Positions 1 through 8,048 of a stretch of 64,000 nt of DNA are shown here, piece after piece (position 1 is the first letter of the stretch; every line of letters begins with the position of its first letter). The position numbers and the translations under genes are program-made. This DNA is from Acidicapsa ligni (lineage in GTDB: Bacteria; Acidobacteriota; Terriglobia; Terriglobales; Acidobacteriaceae), in NCBI RefSeq assembly GCF_025685655.1, contig NZ_JAGSYG010000006.1:62001-126000 (forward strand), read 5' to 3'. The notes below the pieces were generated by a model. It made no database searches and was not told where the DNA came from. It saw only the letters and a program-made list of their open reading frames with translations.

Positions 1-991
1 CTACAGTATGCGGCTTGCCATTGGAAAGCACTCCGGCAAAGGGTGTGAGGTCAACGCGGAATGGTTTGAAATTGAGCGTCTGCACGCCGGGAATCGGCTC
101 CCACAGCGCAGGATCTATTCCACCGGTGAAGATCCACGGATAGACTGGCGCGACGCCTGCGGGAACTCCATCGATACTGATCTCCGTCTCACGGAAGCCA
201 GTGCCGCCGCAGCTTTGTAACTCGGCGGCCAGGGCATCGGGTACGCATAGATACCAGAACTCATCGTTTGACTGGCTCTGCGCGATTACATCCAGATAGG
301 CCTTTTCCACATTCCTGGGGAGAGTTACAGCCTGAGTTAGCTGGCTTGCCGTTGTGTTCAGCGTAGCGGCGCCGCCGTTGCCGGGAAGGCCAATTACCAC
401 GTCTGGAACAGCGGGAACGCTTTCGCCACGTTCTGGAGGATAAAACTCCAATTGGGCATCACCATAAATGATGCCGGTGTAATCGGAGCCGCCCGACTCG
501 CCAATGAAGTTACCCAGGATAGCTGTTCCAGCCTGCGAGTTATGAAGCAGCGCACTTAGATCGGTAACATCCCGCTCGACATGCCAGGAGGGGCTAAGTG
601 CCGCGCGTGGCTCTGGCGTTGTGCCAAAGAAGATATTCGCACCACCCAGATAAAACTGGGCTGACCTGTCGAATTGCAGCCCTGCGGTTACGGTGAAATC
701 CGCTTTGAAGATAACCTTTGCCCACGGCCCCTCGCAGCCCTTGGGCGGAGTGTAGGTATAGTTCTTGGTGTTGTAATCGGCAAACTCCAGGTTGGTAAAT
801 AGAGTTACCGCGCAGGGCGTGGTTTTTGGATGAGAAACGGGCGGATCGGCGGTAACAGTGTTACTGCTGCCGATAACTGGCGGATCGGGCGCAATAACAA
901 CCTGGGCATGTGTGGCCGATGGGAGAACAGCGGCGCAGACTGCTAACGCCAGCGTGGCATAAAATCTGGAATTCCATACGATGAGTGTCAT
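1..991 (-). CDS. Peptide-N4-(N-acetyl-beta-glucosaminyl)asparagine amidase A (PNGase A-like), 3' end outside window
   Basis: About 330 N-terminal residues are present and the reading frame runs off the left edge still open. The protein starts with a signal peptide (MTLIVWNSRFYATLALAVCA, cleavage near THAQ). Much further on come the features that identify the family: DEFWYLCVP, GFRETEISIDG, a YPWIFTGGIDPALWEPI stretch and DLTPFAGVL followed by GKPHTV. These match the plant/fungal PNGase A fold, which removes N-glycans from glycopeptides and acts outside the cytoplasm. ATG at 991 follows an AAGGAAA stretch. Acid-active N-glycanases are known from Terriglobus (from memory). The family call is firm; the enzyme's specificity is not shown by the sequence. 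Confidence 0.82.
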   Translation of the reverse strand, partial: MTLIVWNSRFYATLALAVCAAVLPSATHAQVVIAPDPPVIGSSNTVTADPPVSHPKTTPCAVTLFTNLEFADYNTKNYTYTPPKGCEGPWAKVIFKADFTVTAGLQFDRSAQFYLGGANIFFGTTPEPRAALSPSWHVERDVTDLSALLHNSQAGTAILGNFIGESGGSDYTGIIYGDAQLEFYPPERGESVPAVPDVVIGLPGNGGAATLNTTASQLTQAVTLPRNVEKAYLDVIAQSQSNDEFWYLCVPDALAAELQSCGGTGFRETEISIDGVPAGVAPVYPWIFTGGIDPALWEPIPGVQTLNFKPFRVDLTPFAGVLSNGKPHTV

Positions 992-1024
992 TTTCGTTTC
1001 CTTTGGCTACCGGGTGAGATAGGA

Positions 1025-1044
1025 GAAAACCGATTCCGGTTTTC
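1025..1044 (-). promoter_or_regulatory. Leader hairpin upstream of the N-glycanase gene
   Basis: A perfect 8-bp stem (GAAAACCG / CGGTTTTC) with a 4-base loop sits about 34 bases before the N-glycanase start codon, so probably in its 5' untranslated region. Function unknown; it could affect mRNA stability or translation. Confidence 0.4.
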
Positions 1045-1225
1045 ACGGAAAACAAGGCAAAAGACTCTCGACGCAACACGAACGAAGCTGGCAACGAACG
1101 CAGTTAAAGGGCACCGAAAAATGCAGTGAGAACAGAGGCGGGAGTTGAGGCGAATTGGTTGAGTTAAAGGGCTGATTGGAACGCAATCGTATCTGCTCCG
1201 TACGCAGGCACCCACGGCTATCCGG

Positions 1226-1252
1226 CAGCCCAGGATGGGGAATCCTGAGCTG
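1226..1252 (-). terminator. Hairpin downstream of rpoZ
   Basis: On the minus strand CAGCTCAGGAT and ATCCTGGGCTG pair over 11 bp with one G-U, loop TCCCC, about 30 bases after the rpoZ stop. There is no clear U-run. It probably ends the gmk-rpoZ transcript. The rest of 992-1282 shows no gene. Confidence 0.5.
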
Positions 1253-1282
1253 GCCTGGAATTATTACCGCGCAATCATACAG

Positions 1283-1537
1283 CTAGATGGCAAGAATGGG
1301 AATGCCGGGATCTTCGAGTGTGGGTTTTTCCGGAGGAGGGCCGGTATGCACGTAGGCAATTTTGCCCGCCATGATCTCTTCCTGCGCGAGACGGCAGGCT
1401 TTGTTTGAATTGCTGCGGATCAGCGGGCTGGCGCCACTCTGAATCTGGCGTGCGCGACGTGCGGCTACCAGGACTTTACGGTAGTTGGAGTCAAACTTGG
1501 TCTCAATCGATAGTTCATTCGTTGGTTCCATGGTCAT
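1283..1537 (-). CDS. rpoZ: DNA-directed RNA polymerase omega subunit
   Basis: 84 residues. Omega binds the beta-prime C-terminus and helps RNA polymerase assemble. The sequence has the omega pattern: KFDSNYRKVLVAARRARQI, then SNKACRLAQEEIMAGKI, with a short proline-rich tail (TGPPPEKPTLEDPGIP). The ATG at 1537 has GGAG 9 bases upstream. That start overlaps the 3' end of gmk by 23 bases in another frame, so the two genes are probably translationally coupled. A second ATG two codons later is an alternative. The gmk-rpoZ order is common in bacteria and supports the call. Confidence 0.9.
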   Translation of the reverse strand: MTMEPTNELSIETKFDSNYRKVLVAARRARQIQSGASPLIRSNSNKACRLAQEEIMAGKIAYVHTGPPPEKPTLEDPGIPILAI

Positions 1538-2267
1538 CTGTGGTCTCCAAAAGGCTGTACTGCTGTGAATGCGGGCCGGGAAGTATTCCAAACGACTCAA
1601 GCACTGGCTGTAGCCGCTCCCGCGAATTTGCTTCGCGGCAGCCTTCTGCAATCTCAAATTCCCGTTTTGTGCGCTGGTCTATCGGCCTGCCTTCCTGCCG
1701 TATTCGCTCCACCACCACAACTGCTTCCAGTTGCGCGACAGCACGCTCCAGTACATCGTTAACCAGAATATAACGATACTGACTATAATTCTCAATTTCC
1801 TTTTTGGCCTCGTTCAGACGCCGCTGCAAAACGGCCTCGTCTACATAGCCTTCGGCGCGGCTCCGGTTGCGCAATCGTGTCCGTAAGACCTTTGGATTGG
1901 GCGGCATAACGAAGATAGTCACGGCTTCCGGCACGCGCTGGCGCACCTGGACGGCACCCTGAACATCGATGTCCAGTAACAAGTCCCGCCCGCCCGATTT
2001 AGCCTCATCGAGCGAGCGCCGCGCCGTGCCGTAGTAGTTACCGAAGACTTCGGCGTACTCCAGAAACTCGCCCGCGTCGCGCATTCGCTCAAATTCATCG
2101 CGTGTGGTGAAGTGATATTCGCGCCCGGTCTGCTCGGAGCCACGGGGCTGCCTGGTGGTCCAGGAGATAGAAAAATCAATGCCGCCGACCTGGGAACGGA
2201 GCGCGTTCACCAGCGTACTTTTGCCCGACCCGGAGGGCGCCGAAATGATAAATAAAATGCCTGCCAC
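1515..2267 (-). CDS. gmk: Guanylate kinase
   Basis: 250 residues, GTG start. Phosphorylates GMP to GDP with ATP in the cytoplasm. The P-loop APSGSGKST lies at residues 10-18. It is followed by the GMP-binding region (SWTTRQPRGSE, YHF, then EFLEYAEVFGNYYGT) and the lid region (RLRNRSRAEGYVDEAV). The canonical enzyme is about 205 residues; here a 40-residue C-terminal tail follows (from about RTKREFEIAEG on) with no recognisable domain. The tail's coding sequence overlaps rpoZ. AAGGGG lies very close to the GTG, so the exact start is slightly uncertain. Confidence 0.93.
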   Translation of the reverse strand: MAGILFIISAPSGSGKSTLVNALRSQVGGIDFSISWTTRQPRGSEQTGREYHFTTRDEFERMRDAGEFLEYAEVFGNYYGTARRSLDEAKSGGRDLLLDIDVQGAVQVRQRVPEAVTIFVMPPNPKVLRTRLRNRSRAEGYVDEAVLQRRLNEAKKEIENYSQYRYILVNDVLERAVAQLEAVVVVERIRQEGRPIDQRTKREFEIAEGCREANSRERLQPVLESFGILPGPHSQQYSLLETTDDHGTNE

Positions 2268-2339
2268 AATCCCCTTTTTCTTTCCTGGTACGTCCTGCTT
2301 TATTACTGTTCTTTTATTGCTTTTCTTTATTGCGGTTCC

Positions 2340-2387
2340 ATGATTCCCAGGACGATCCGTAAGATGATTCCTAAGACAATCCTTAAG
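2340..2387. repeat. Degenerate 12-bp tandem repeat between gmk and yicC
   Basis: Four consecutive 12-mers: ATGATTCCCAGG, ACGATCCGTAAG, ATGATTCCTAAG, ACAATCCTTAAG. On the coding (minus) strand these are followed by an A-rich tract before the gmk start. Probably slippage-derived; no function seen. Confidence 0.6.
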
Positions 2388-2401
2388 CCCGGTTCCCTGC
2401 C

Positions 2402-3337
2402 CTATTCCAGGTTCATGATCTGCTCGCGGGCTTTTTCAATCTCGGCTTTCATGGCCAGGCCCAGCTCTGTGATCTGCGTACCTTTGCCCGCTACGCCTGC
2501 CGTCTTCGAGAGCAGTGTATTGGCTTCGCGATTCATCTCCTGCAGCAGAAAATCAAGCTTCTTGCCGGTTTCGCCGCCTGTTGCCAGTACATCGCGGAAG
2601 TGCTGAATATGCGTATGCATACGCGCAATCTCTTCGGAGACATCGCTGCGCTCTACCAGGAGCGCGACTTCCTCCAGCAGACGCTGACGATTGATTTCAG
2701 TGCCGATGGCGGCTTCGAGCTTTTGAGTCAGGCGCTCGTTATGCCGCGCCTCAACCTCCGGACGCAGATCGGCTACGCCGTTGACTGCTCGCGAAAGCCG
2801 GTCCAGCGTGTCGGTTAATACAACTGCGAGGGCAGAACCCTCCCGATGCCGCATGGCCTTGAGCGAAGCGATGAGCGCATCCACATGCTGTAGAACGCTT
2901 GCCGTCAGAGCGGCTGCGTCTTCGTCCACCGAACGCGACTCGATTTGCAGCACTCCCGGCATGCGCAGGATGACGTTGAGATCAGGCTGGCCTTGTAACT
3001 CAAACTCCAATGCTGCCGCCTGAAAAGCTTCAACATACGCATCGACAAGCTCGCGATTGTATCCGCCTCGTTGCTGTGCGGTGCGATCTACGGAGAGCGC
3101 CAGTTCAACATGGCCGCGCAGCAGACTTGCCTTGAGAATGCGGCGCAGTTCCATCTCCAGCAAATCAAGGCCGGAGGGCAAACGCAATTGCAGATCAAGG
3201 AAGCGATGGTTCACGCTCTTCAGCGTCAGGGTGTAATTGAGTTGCTCGTTTACCTGCACGGCGACGCGCGCGAAGCCGGTCATCGACGATACAGAAGAAG
3301 CAACGGGGGCAATGGCCGTGGGGAACTCAGATGACAT
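2402..3337 (-). CDS. YicC family endoribonuclease-like protein
   Basis: 311 residues. The family signature SMTGFARV lies at residues 18-25, followed by the KSVNHRFLDLQLRLP motif and a C-terminal DUF1732-type helix (EVALLVERSDVSEEIARMHTH, then GKKLDFLLQEMNREANTLLSKT). YicC of E. coli has been reported as an endoribonuclease acting on RyhB sRNA; whether this homologue does the same is not shown. The first ATG has no Shine-Dalgarno, so the protein may start at residue 19 (position 3283), which would match the usual family N-terminus. It lies 8 bases after the ABC exporter gene and before gmk, a common conserved order. Confidence 0.88.
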   Translation of the reverse strand: MSSEFPTAIAPVASSVSSMTGFARVAVQVNEQLNYTLTLKSVNHRFLDLQLRLPSGLDLLEMELRRILKASLLRGHVELALSVDRTAQQRGGYNRELVDAYVEAFQAAALEFELQGQPDLNVILRMPGVLQIESRSVDEDAAALTASVLQHVDALIASLKAMRHREGSALAVVLTDTLDRLSRAVNGVADLRPEVEARHNERLTQKLEAAIGTEINRQRLLEEVALLVERSDVSEEIARMHTHIQHFRDVLATGGETGKKLDFLLQEMNREANTLLSKTAGVAGKGTQITELGLAMKAEIEKAREQIMNLE

Positions 3338-3345
3338 AGATGAGT

Positions 3346-5217
3346 TTATTGACCTGTCTCCATAGTAATTGCAGCTTCAGGCAGTAAAACTTCAGACCCG
3401 CTCATAAATTGCAGGCTGTGCAAACGCTGATAGGTGGGTGAAGTGGTCAGCAACTCTTCATGCGGACCGATTGCCGTGATACGTCCATCTTCAAGCACCA
3501 CGATTCGATTGGCGCGCCGTATGGTTGACAGGCGGTGCGCAATCACCATCACAGTTCGTCCCTGCATCAGGTTGCTGAGAGCAATCTGCACCAAGGATTC
3601 GCTCTCTGCATCGAGCGCGGATGTTGCTTCGTCCAGAATAAGGATCGGCGCGTTCTTGAGGATCGCACGGGCGATAGCAATTCGTTGCCGCTCGCCACCT
3701 GAAAGACGAAATCCCTTTTCGCCGATGACCGTGTCGTAACCCTGCGGCATGCGCAGGATGAAGTCGTGTGCAAGGGCATTGCGAGCAGCCTCTTCGACTA
3801 ACTTCATCGCGGTATCCGGCTGGCCGTATGCGATGTTGTTGCGCACTGTGTCGTTGAAGAGAATTGTCTCTTGCGTGACCTGCGCGATCTGCTTACGCAG
3901 TGAATCCAGAGTAAGCGTGCGCACATCGTGACCATCAACCAGGATGCGTCCGCTGCTCACGTCATAAAAGCGTGGAATAAGATTAACCAGCGTGGATTTA
4001 CCTGCGCCGCTGGGGCCGACGAGAGCCAGCATTTCTCCGGCGCGAACTTCAAGATCGACATTGTGAAGGATCTGATGTTCGCCTTCCTCTGTCGAATACG
4101 AGAAGCACACATTCTCGAATGCGATCTTGTCGTGGAAGCGCTTGAGGGAATGCGCCAGCACCTTTTCACGCACATCATGCTCAACATCGAGAAAGTTGAA
4201 GATCGAAACCGAGGCGCCCATCGCCTGCTGAAAACTGTTATAGAAAAACGCGAACTTGCGGACAGGATCGTACAGCTTGAAGAGCGCAATGATGAAGACG
4301 ACAAAAGTCCCCATATCCATGCGCCCGGCCTTGATTTCCTGGCGGCCGATGTAGAGCAGCAGGGCGATGGCAATCGACCCGATCACGTCCATCAGTGGAG
4401 AGCTGATCGACTGCACGCGCACGCTGTGCAGGTTGGCGCGGAAGAGTCTGCGCGCTGCCTTCTTGAAGCGCAGAATCTCCCATATCTCCGTGCTGAAAGC
4501 TTTGACGATGCGGTTACCGGTGATGGTTTCGTGCAGGATGTTTTGAATCTCGGCGACGCGATCCTGACCGGTACGCGTTCTTGTGCGGACAGATCGGCCG
4601 ATCTTGCGCGCCGACGTAATCACCACCGGCACGAATAGCAGGAGAGCCCAGCTCAGACGACCGCCCAGCGCAATGACCGCGGCCATCGTAAACAGAAAGG
4701 TAAATATCTGTTGCAGAAATTCGCCGAGAACTGCGCTGACCGCCGTCTGCACCCGCTCTACGTCATTGATCAGCGTCGAAAGAATCGTGCCGGTGGCGTG
4801 CTTGTGGAAGAAGCTCGCCGAGCTCTTCATGATGGTTTCGTAGAGGTGATTGCGTAGATCGGTGATCATGCCGTAGCCGGCGTAGTTCACCATGTATGTG
4901 CCTACGTAATCGCAGATGCCCTTGAGCAATGTGGACGCAATCAGGGCAAAGGTCACGACCGCCCATGCATTGTGAAAATGCGGCGGCACAAAATGCATCA
5001 AATCAAATTGATAGGGCTTGGGGAGATTGGGAATCAGGGGAATGGTTTGCGTCGGTGTGCCGGGGTTCAGCACCGTTTTGAGCACTGGCCCGAGAATCAG
5101 CAGCCGGACCGCCTCTAACAGGCCCACTGCGGCCAGCAGCACAATGCCTAGAAATGCCTGAAACCAATACGGAGCCACGTACCTTGTGAGGCGAAAGAAC
5201 CGCTTCATGCCGCACAA
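3346..5217 (-). CDS. MsbA-like lipid exporter, ABC transporter permease/ATPase fusion
   Basis: 623 residues, a half-transporter that would dimerise in the inner membrane. The N-terminal half has about six membrane spans (from RYVAPYWFQAFLGIVLLAA to about residue 310). The C-terminal ATPase has Walker A GPSGAGKST, Q-loop QVTQETILFND, signature LSGGERQRIAIARA, Walker B ILILDEATSALD and the H-loop VIAHRLST. The likeliest cargo is lipid A or another lipid, inferred from resemblance to MsbA and from the cell-envelope context. A multidrug exporter is the alternative. No partner permease is next to it. Confidence 0.85.
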   Translation of the reverse strand: MCGMKRFFRLTRYVAPYWFQAFLGIVLLAAVGLLEAVRLLILGPVLKTVLNPGTPTQTIPLIPNLPKPYQFDLMHFVPPHFHNAWAVVTFALIASTLLKGICDYVGTYMVNYAGYGMITDLRNHLYETIMKSSASFFHKHATGTILSTLINDVERVQTAVSAVLGEFLQQIFTFLFTMAAVIALGGRLSWALLLFVPVVITSARKIGRSVRTRTRTGQDRVAEIQNILHETITGNRIVKAFSTEIWEILRFKKAARRLFRANLHSVRVQSISSPLMDVIGSIAIALLLYIGRQEIKAGRMDMGTFVVFIIALFKLYDPVRKFAFFYNSFQQAMGASVSIFNFLDVEHDVREKVLAHSLKRFHDKIAFENVCFSYSTEEGEHQILHNVDLEVRAGEMLALVGPSGAGKSTLVNLIPRFYDVSSGRILVDGHDVRTLTLDSLRKQIAQVTQETILFNDTVRNNIAYGQPDTAMKLVEEAARNALAHDFILRMPQGYDTVIGEKGFRLSGGERQRIAIARAILKNAPILILDEATSALDAESESLVQIALSNLMQGRTVMVIAHRLSTIRRANRIVVLEDGRITAIGPHEELLTTSPTYQRLHSLQFMSGSEVLLPEAAITMETGQ

Positions 5218-5322
5218 CCTTCTCCGGATACGGATCCGGCCAGAAGAGGCTGTGGCGTTTGGTTCGACTGCATTTATGTATTGTATCCGGCAAAGCGGAT
5301 CGCTTCCCGGACTCCCGGAAAT

Positions 5323-5718
5323 CTAGCTGGCTTCTCGTGGCGCGGTTACGAGGGCCATCAGGGTTCCGCAAGTTACGCCGATGGCGTCCACGAGAATGTC
5401 CTTCCACTCCAGAACTGAGTGGTAGATAGCATGCTCGGCAAATTCAATTCCGAAGCCAAAGATCAGGGCTGCTGCAAAAAGAAGCAGGCGTGCGCGGGTG
5501 GATCGAGCAAGTCTTGCCAGGGGGAAAGCGACAATACCAAAGGCGATCAGATGTCCCCAGGAATGGAACCTGCCGCGGGTGTGCAAAACCTCTTTGCCAT
5601 CGCCGGGTAGAAAGGAAACGACTGCAATGCCCGTAACAACGAGGCAGGCAAGGACGATGGAGATTGTTCGTTCTCTGCGCGATCTACGGGCAAGAACGGA
5701 TTGTTTCGAGACACTCAC
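5323..5718 (-). CDS. VanZ-like family membrane protein
   Basis: 131 residues with about four hydrophobic segments. The VanZ pattern is visible: FLPGDGKE, then HSWGHLIAFGIVAFPLA, then IEFAEHAIYHSVLEWKDILVDAIGVTCG. The acidic and aromatic residues between segments 3 and 4 (E-WKDILVDAIG) are typical. The family's biochemical role is unclear; VanZ itself confers low-level teicoplanin resistance. It lies between rapZ and the ABC exporter gene on the same strand. The 105 bases to the exporter start hold nothing recognised. Confidence 0.78.
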   Translation of the reverse strand: MSVSKQSVLARRSRRERTISIVLACLVVTGIAVVSFLPGDGKEVLHTRGRFHSWGHLIAFGIVAFPLARLARSTRARLLLFAAALIFGFGIEFAEHAIYHSVLEWKDILVDAIGVTCGTLMALVTAPREAS

Positions 5719-5803
5719 TGATTCATACTAACTTCTGCCGGTGTCCAGAACTCGGTCTTAATGAATCAGTGCTCTCAACATATGCGGTAATTCTGTTTGC
5801 AAA

Positions 5804-6808
5804 TTATCGCGGCATATCCCGATGCACGGCCTTGATGCGATAACCGGCCTTCTCCAGCCGCTTGCCCATCTCTTCGGCCATCATTACCGAGCGATGCTGG
5901 CCGCCGGTGCAGCCAAAGGCCACGGTCAGATAGCTCTTGCCTTCCTTGATATAGTGCGGCAGCAGGAAGAGCATCATCCCCGTTACTCGCTCAAGAAACT
6001 CCGTTGTCTGCGGAAAATCGCGCACGTATTTCGCTACCTTGGGATCTTGTCCCGTCAGCTTACGAAACTCCGGAACGAAGTGCGGATTGGGTAGAAAACG
6101 CACATCGAAGACCAGATCGGCATCCAGAGGGACACCGTTTTTGAAGCCAAAGCTCAGGCACGAAACCAGCAACTGGCTGCCGGGTGAGACCGATCCATCC
6201 TGGGGACCGAACTTGGCCTGCACATGCGCACGCAACTCATGGACGTTGAAGCCCGAGGTGTCGATGATGAAATCCGCCACATTGCGCACCGCGTCCAGCA
6301 ATTGCCGTTCGGAGGTGATGGAACGCGCGACCATCTCCGATCGGCTGAGCGGATGCGGCCTACGAGTCTCGGAGTAGCGGCGCACCAGTACGGCATCCGT
6401 AGCATCGAGAAAAATAACGCTCGTACGCAGCGTCTTTTTTACCTTGAGCAGAATGACAGGCAATTGATCGAGCGTTGGTCCTTCCCGTACATCCACCACA
6501 ATCGCTGCGCGGTTCATCTCAGGAGAATCATGCACCAGCACGGCAAAATCAGGCAGCAGTTCGAGAGGCAGGTTGTCGACCGCGTAATAGCCCAGATCTT
6601 CAAAAGCCTTGAGTGCCGAGGCTTTGCCCGCACCTGAGATCCCGGTCACGATGACCAGTTCTTTTGAACTGGGCAGGACAACGGCGCTCTTCCGTGGTCG
6701 CGATGCTTTCTTAGCGACGGCTTTGGACTGCAATTTGATTTGGGATTTGCCTTTCTCATTCGACTGAGAATTCGGCTTATGGTTTGTGCCTTTGGAGGAA
6801 CGCGACAT
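5804..6808 (-). CDS. rapZ: RNase adapter protein RapZ (P-loop, YvcJ family)
   Basis: 334 residues. RapZ binds nucleotide and, in E. coli, delivers the sRNA GlmZ to RNase E to tune amino-sugar synthesis. The P-loop-type motif GISGAGKA is at residues 56-63, followed by the hallmark AFEDLGYYAVDNLPLELL. The C-terminal domain has FGCTGGQHRSVMMAE and ends HRDMPR. Two oddities: the first 48 residues are a Lys/Ser/Asn-rich extension absent from typical 284-residue homologues, and the P-loop ends in Ala rather than Ser. Whether GlmZ-like RNA exists here is unknown. Confidence 0.9.
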   Translation of the reverse strand: MSRSSKGTNHKPNSQSNEKGKSQIKLQSKAVAKKASRPRKSAVVLPSSKELVIVTGISGAGKASALKAFEDLGYYAVDNLPLELLPDFAVLVHDSPEMNRAAIVVDVREGPTLDQLPVILLKVKKTLRTSVIFLDATDAVLVRRYSETRRPHPLSRSEMVARSITSERQLLDAVRNVADFIIDTSGFNVHELRAHVQAKFGPQDGSVSPGSQLLVSCLSFGFKNGVPLDADLVFDVRFLPNPHFVPEFRKLTGQDPKVAKYVRDFPQTTEFLERVTGMMLFLLPHYIKEGKSYLTVAFGCTGGQHRSVMMAEEMGKRLEKAGYRIKAVHRDMPR

Positions 6809-6886
6809 GGCCCAATGCTAAACCTCCGCAGCTAAAATTTCGACGCTACTTTTGTACCATCTCTCGTTGGGCTTTAAGCATGCGGT

Positions 6887-6912
6887 ACGGGGAGCCGATA
6901 TCGGCTCCCCGT
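6887..6912. terminator. 26-bp perfect palindrome between hpf and rapZ
   Basis: ACGGGGAGCCGAT is followed directly by its exact reverse complement. It lies after the hpf stop and before the rapZ start on the minus strand. A GC-rich hairpin here would end or attenuate the hpf transcript. There is no U-run, so a protein-binding site is the alternative. Confidence 0.55.
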
Positions 6913-6973
6913 CTTGATGATTCCTTTATAGAAACCGCAGTGAAACCCGGCATCGAAGATCATGGAACGAAGA

Positions 6974-7612
6974 TTATGGAACTTCGACCAACTCCATTTT
7001 TCCATCGCGGCGGCGGTGCAGTACGAACAGGTCTCCGGTTGCGCTGCGGAAGATCAGCAGATCCCGATCGCGAAACTCGGCCTCTTTCACAGCTTCCTCA
7101 ATCGTCATGGGCCGAATCGCCAAGGCTTCGGCGGCGCTCAGGATATGCGGCTCGACAACTGCGGGTTTGCCTGGAAACGAATGTACAGTAATCGCGGCCT
7201 TGGTCTTCTTGCCCGGTGGGCGAACGATGGGAGGTTTCTCTACTTCTGCGGCGATCTCAACCCCGGGCCGCCCCGTCTTGCGAGGTCCGCGCGTCTCTGC
7301 CGTGGGAGCGACTTTGGGCAGTCGTTTGCTCGCACGCAGTTTATCTCGGAAGCGGTGCGCCTGGTGCTCTGCATGGGCCAGGGCATCGCGCAGCGCGATC
7401 TCCTGGCTGGGGGATTCGCCCTTGGAAACAATGCTGTGTTGTTTGCTTTGCAGTGAGATTTCTACGATCTGCAAGTGGCGTTCCGCTTTGAAGATAAGCG
7501 CTGCCGAAGTGACCTTGCCCAGCGAAATCGCGATGCGCTCGATACCTTCGACCGCGTTCGACTTCAGTGTTTTGGAGATTTTTACCTGTCTGGCAGTGAA
7601 CTCTACGTCCAT
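6974..7612 (-). CDS. hpf: Ribosome hibernation promoting factor, long form
   Basis: 212 residues. Binds the 30S subunit and promotes 100S ribosome dimers in resting cells. The N-terminal domain (about 1-100) has the S30AE pattern MDVEFTARQVKISKTLK, then HLQIVEISL, then ALAHAEHQAHRFRDKLR. A basic/proline-rich linker follows. The C-terminal dimerisation domain (about 168-212) reads MTIEEAVKEAEFRDRDLLIF, then TGDLFVLHRRRDG, so this is the long HPF type. GGAGGGAAG directly precedes the ATG. It lies upstream of rapZ, but rpoN, the usual neighbour, is not here. Confidence 0.9.
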   Translation of the reverse strand: MDVEFTARQVKISKTLKSNAVEGIERIAISLGKVTSAALIFKAERHLQIVEISLQSKQHSIVSKGESPSQEIALRDALAHAEHQAHRFRDKLRASKRLPKVAPTAETRGPRKTGRPGVEIAAEVEKPPIVRPPGKKTKAAITVHSFPGKPAVVEPHILSAAEALAIRPMTIEEAVKEAEFRDRDLLIFRSATGDLFVLHRRRDGKMELVEVP

Positions 7613-7770
7613 CTTCCCTCCAAACCTCCCTCGGCTCCCTATCTAACTGCGAAAGGTGAGCCCGAGGAGATGTAGTCAGGAGAGAATAAACCCATCAGGC
7701 CATCTTCGTCCGTGTCGAAATCAACGACAGCGTCGCGCAGCCCGATCTATTTCGATTTTGAGCCGCAAAA

Positions 7771-8025
7771 TTAGTGGCCTCGGCGAACAGTTCCCTCAGG
7801 GGCAGGCTTCTGCGGCTGTCGCAGAGCAGCTTTTTGACCGCGCCGTCCCAGCAGAAACATGGTGAAGCCAAAAATCAGCAGAACAATGCCCCAATCGAGA
7901 TTGGCATTGATTCCCAGGGACCTCGTATAGATCACGCTGCCCTGAGTGGCGAAGCCAAAAACGGTGAGGATCACGCCCACCAGCGTAAACATGAGCCCCA
8001 TCGGAATACGCAAATCAAGATTCAT
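7771..8025 (-). CDS. Small two-TM protein paired with the symporter
   Basis: 84 residues with two hydrophobic stretches (IPMGLMFTLVGVILTVFGFA and WGIVLLIFGFTMFLLGRRG) and a basic tail. It starts 24 bases after the symporter stop with a good GAGAGGAC ribosome site. It is not recognised as a named family. Its position directly downstream of a sodium:solute symporter suggests an accessory subunit, as seen for small proteins beside some SSS transporters; this is inference. Confidence 0.7.
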   Translation of the reverse strand: MNLDLRIPMGLMFTLVGVILTVFGFATQGSVIYTRSLGINANLDWGIVLLIFGFTMFLLGRRGQKAALRQPQKPAPEGTVRRGH

Positions 8026-8048
8026 TCCAGAGTCCTCTCGTCCGCGGA

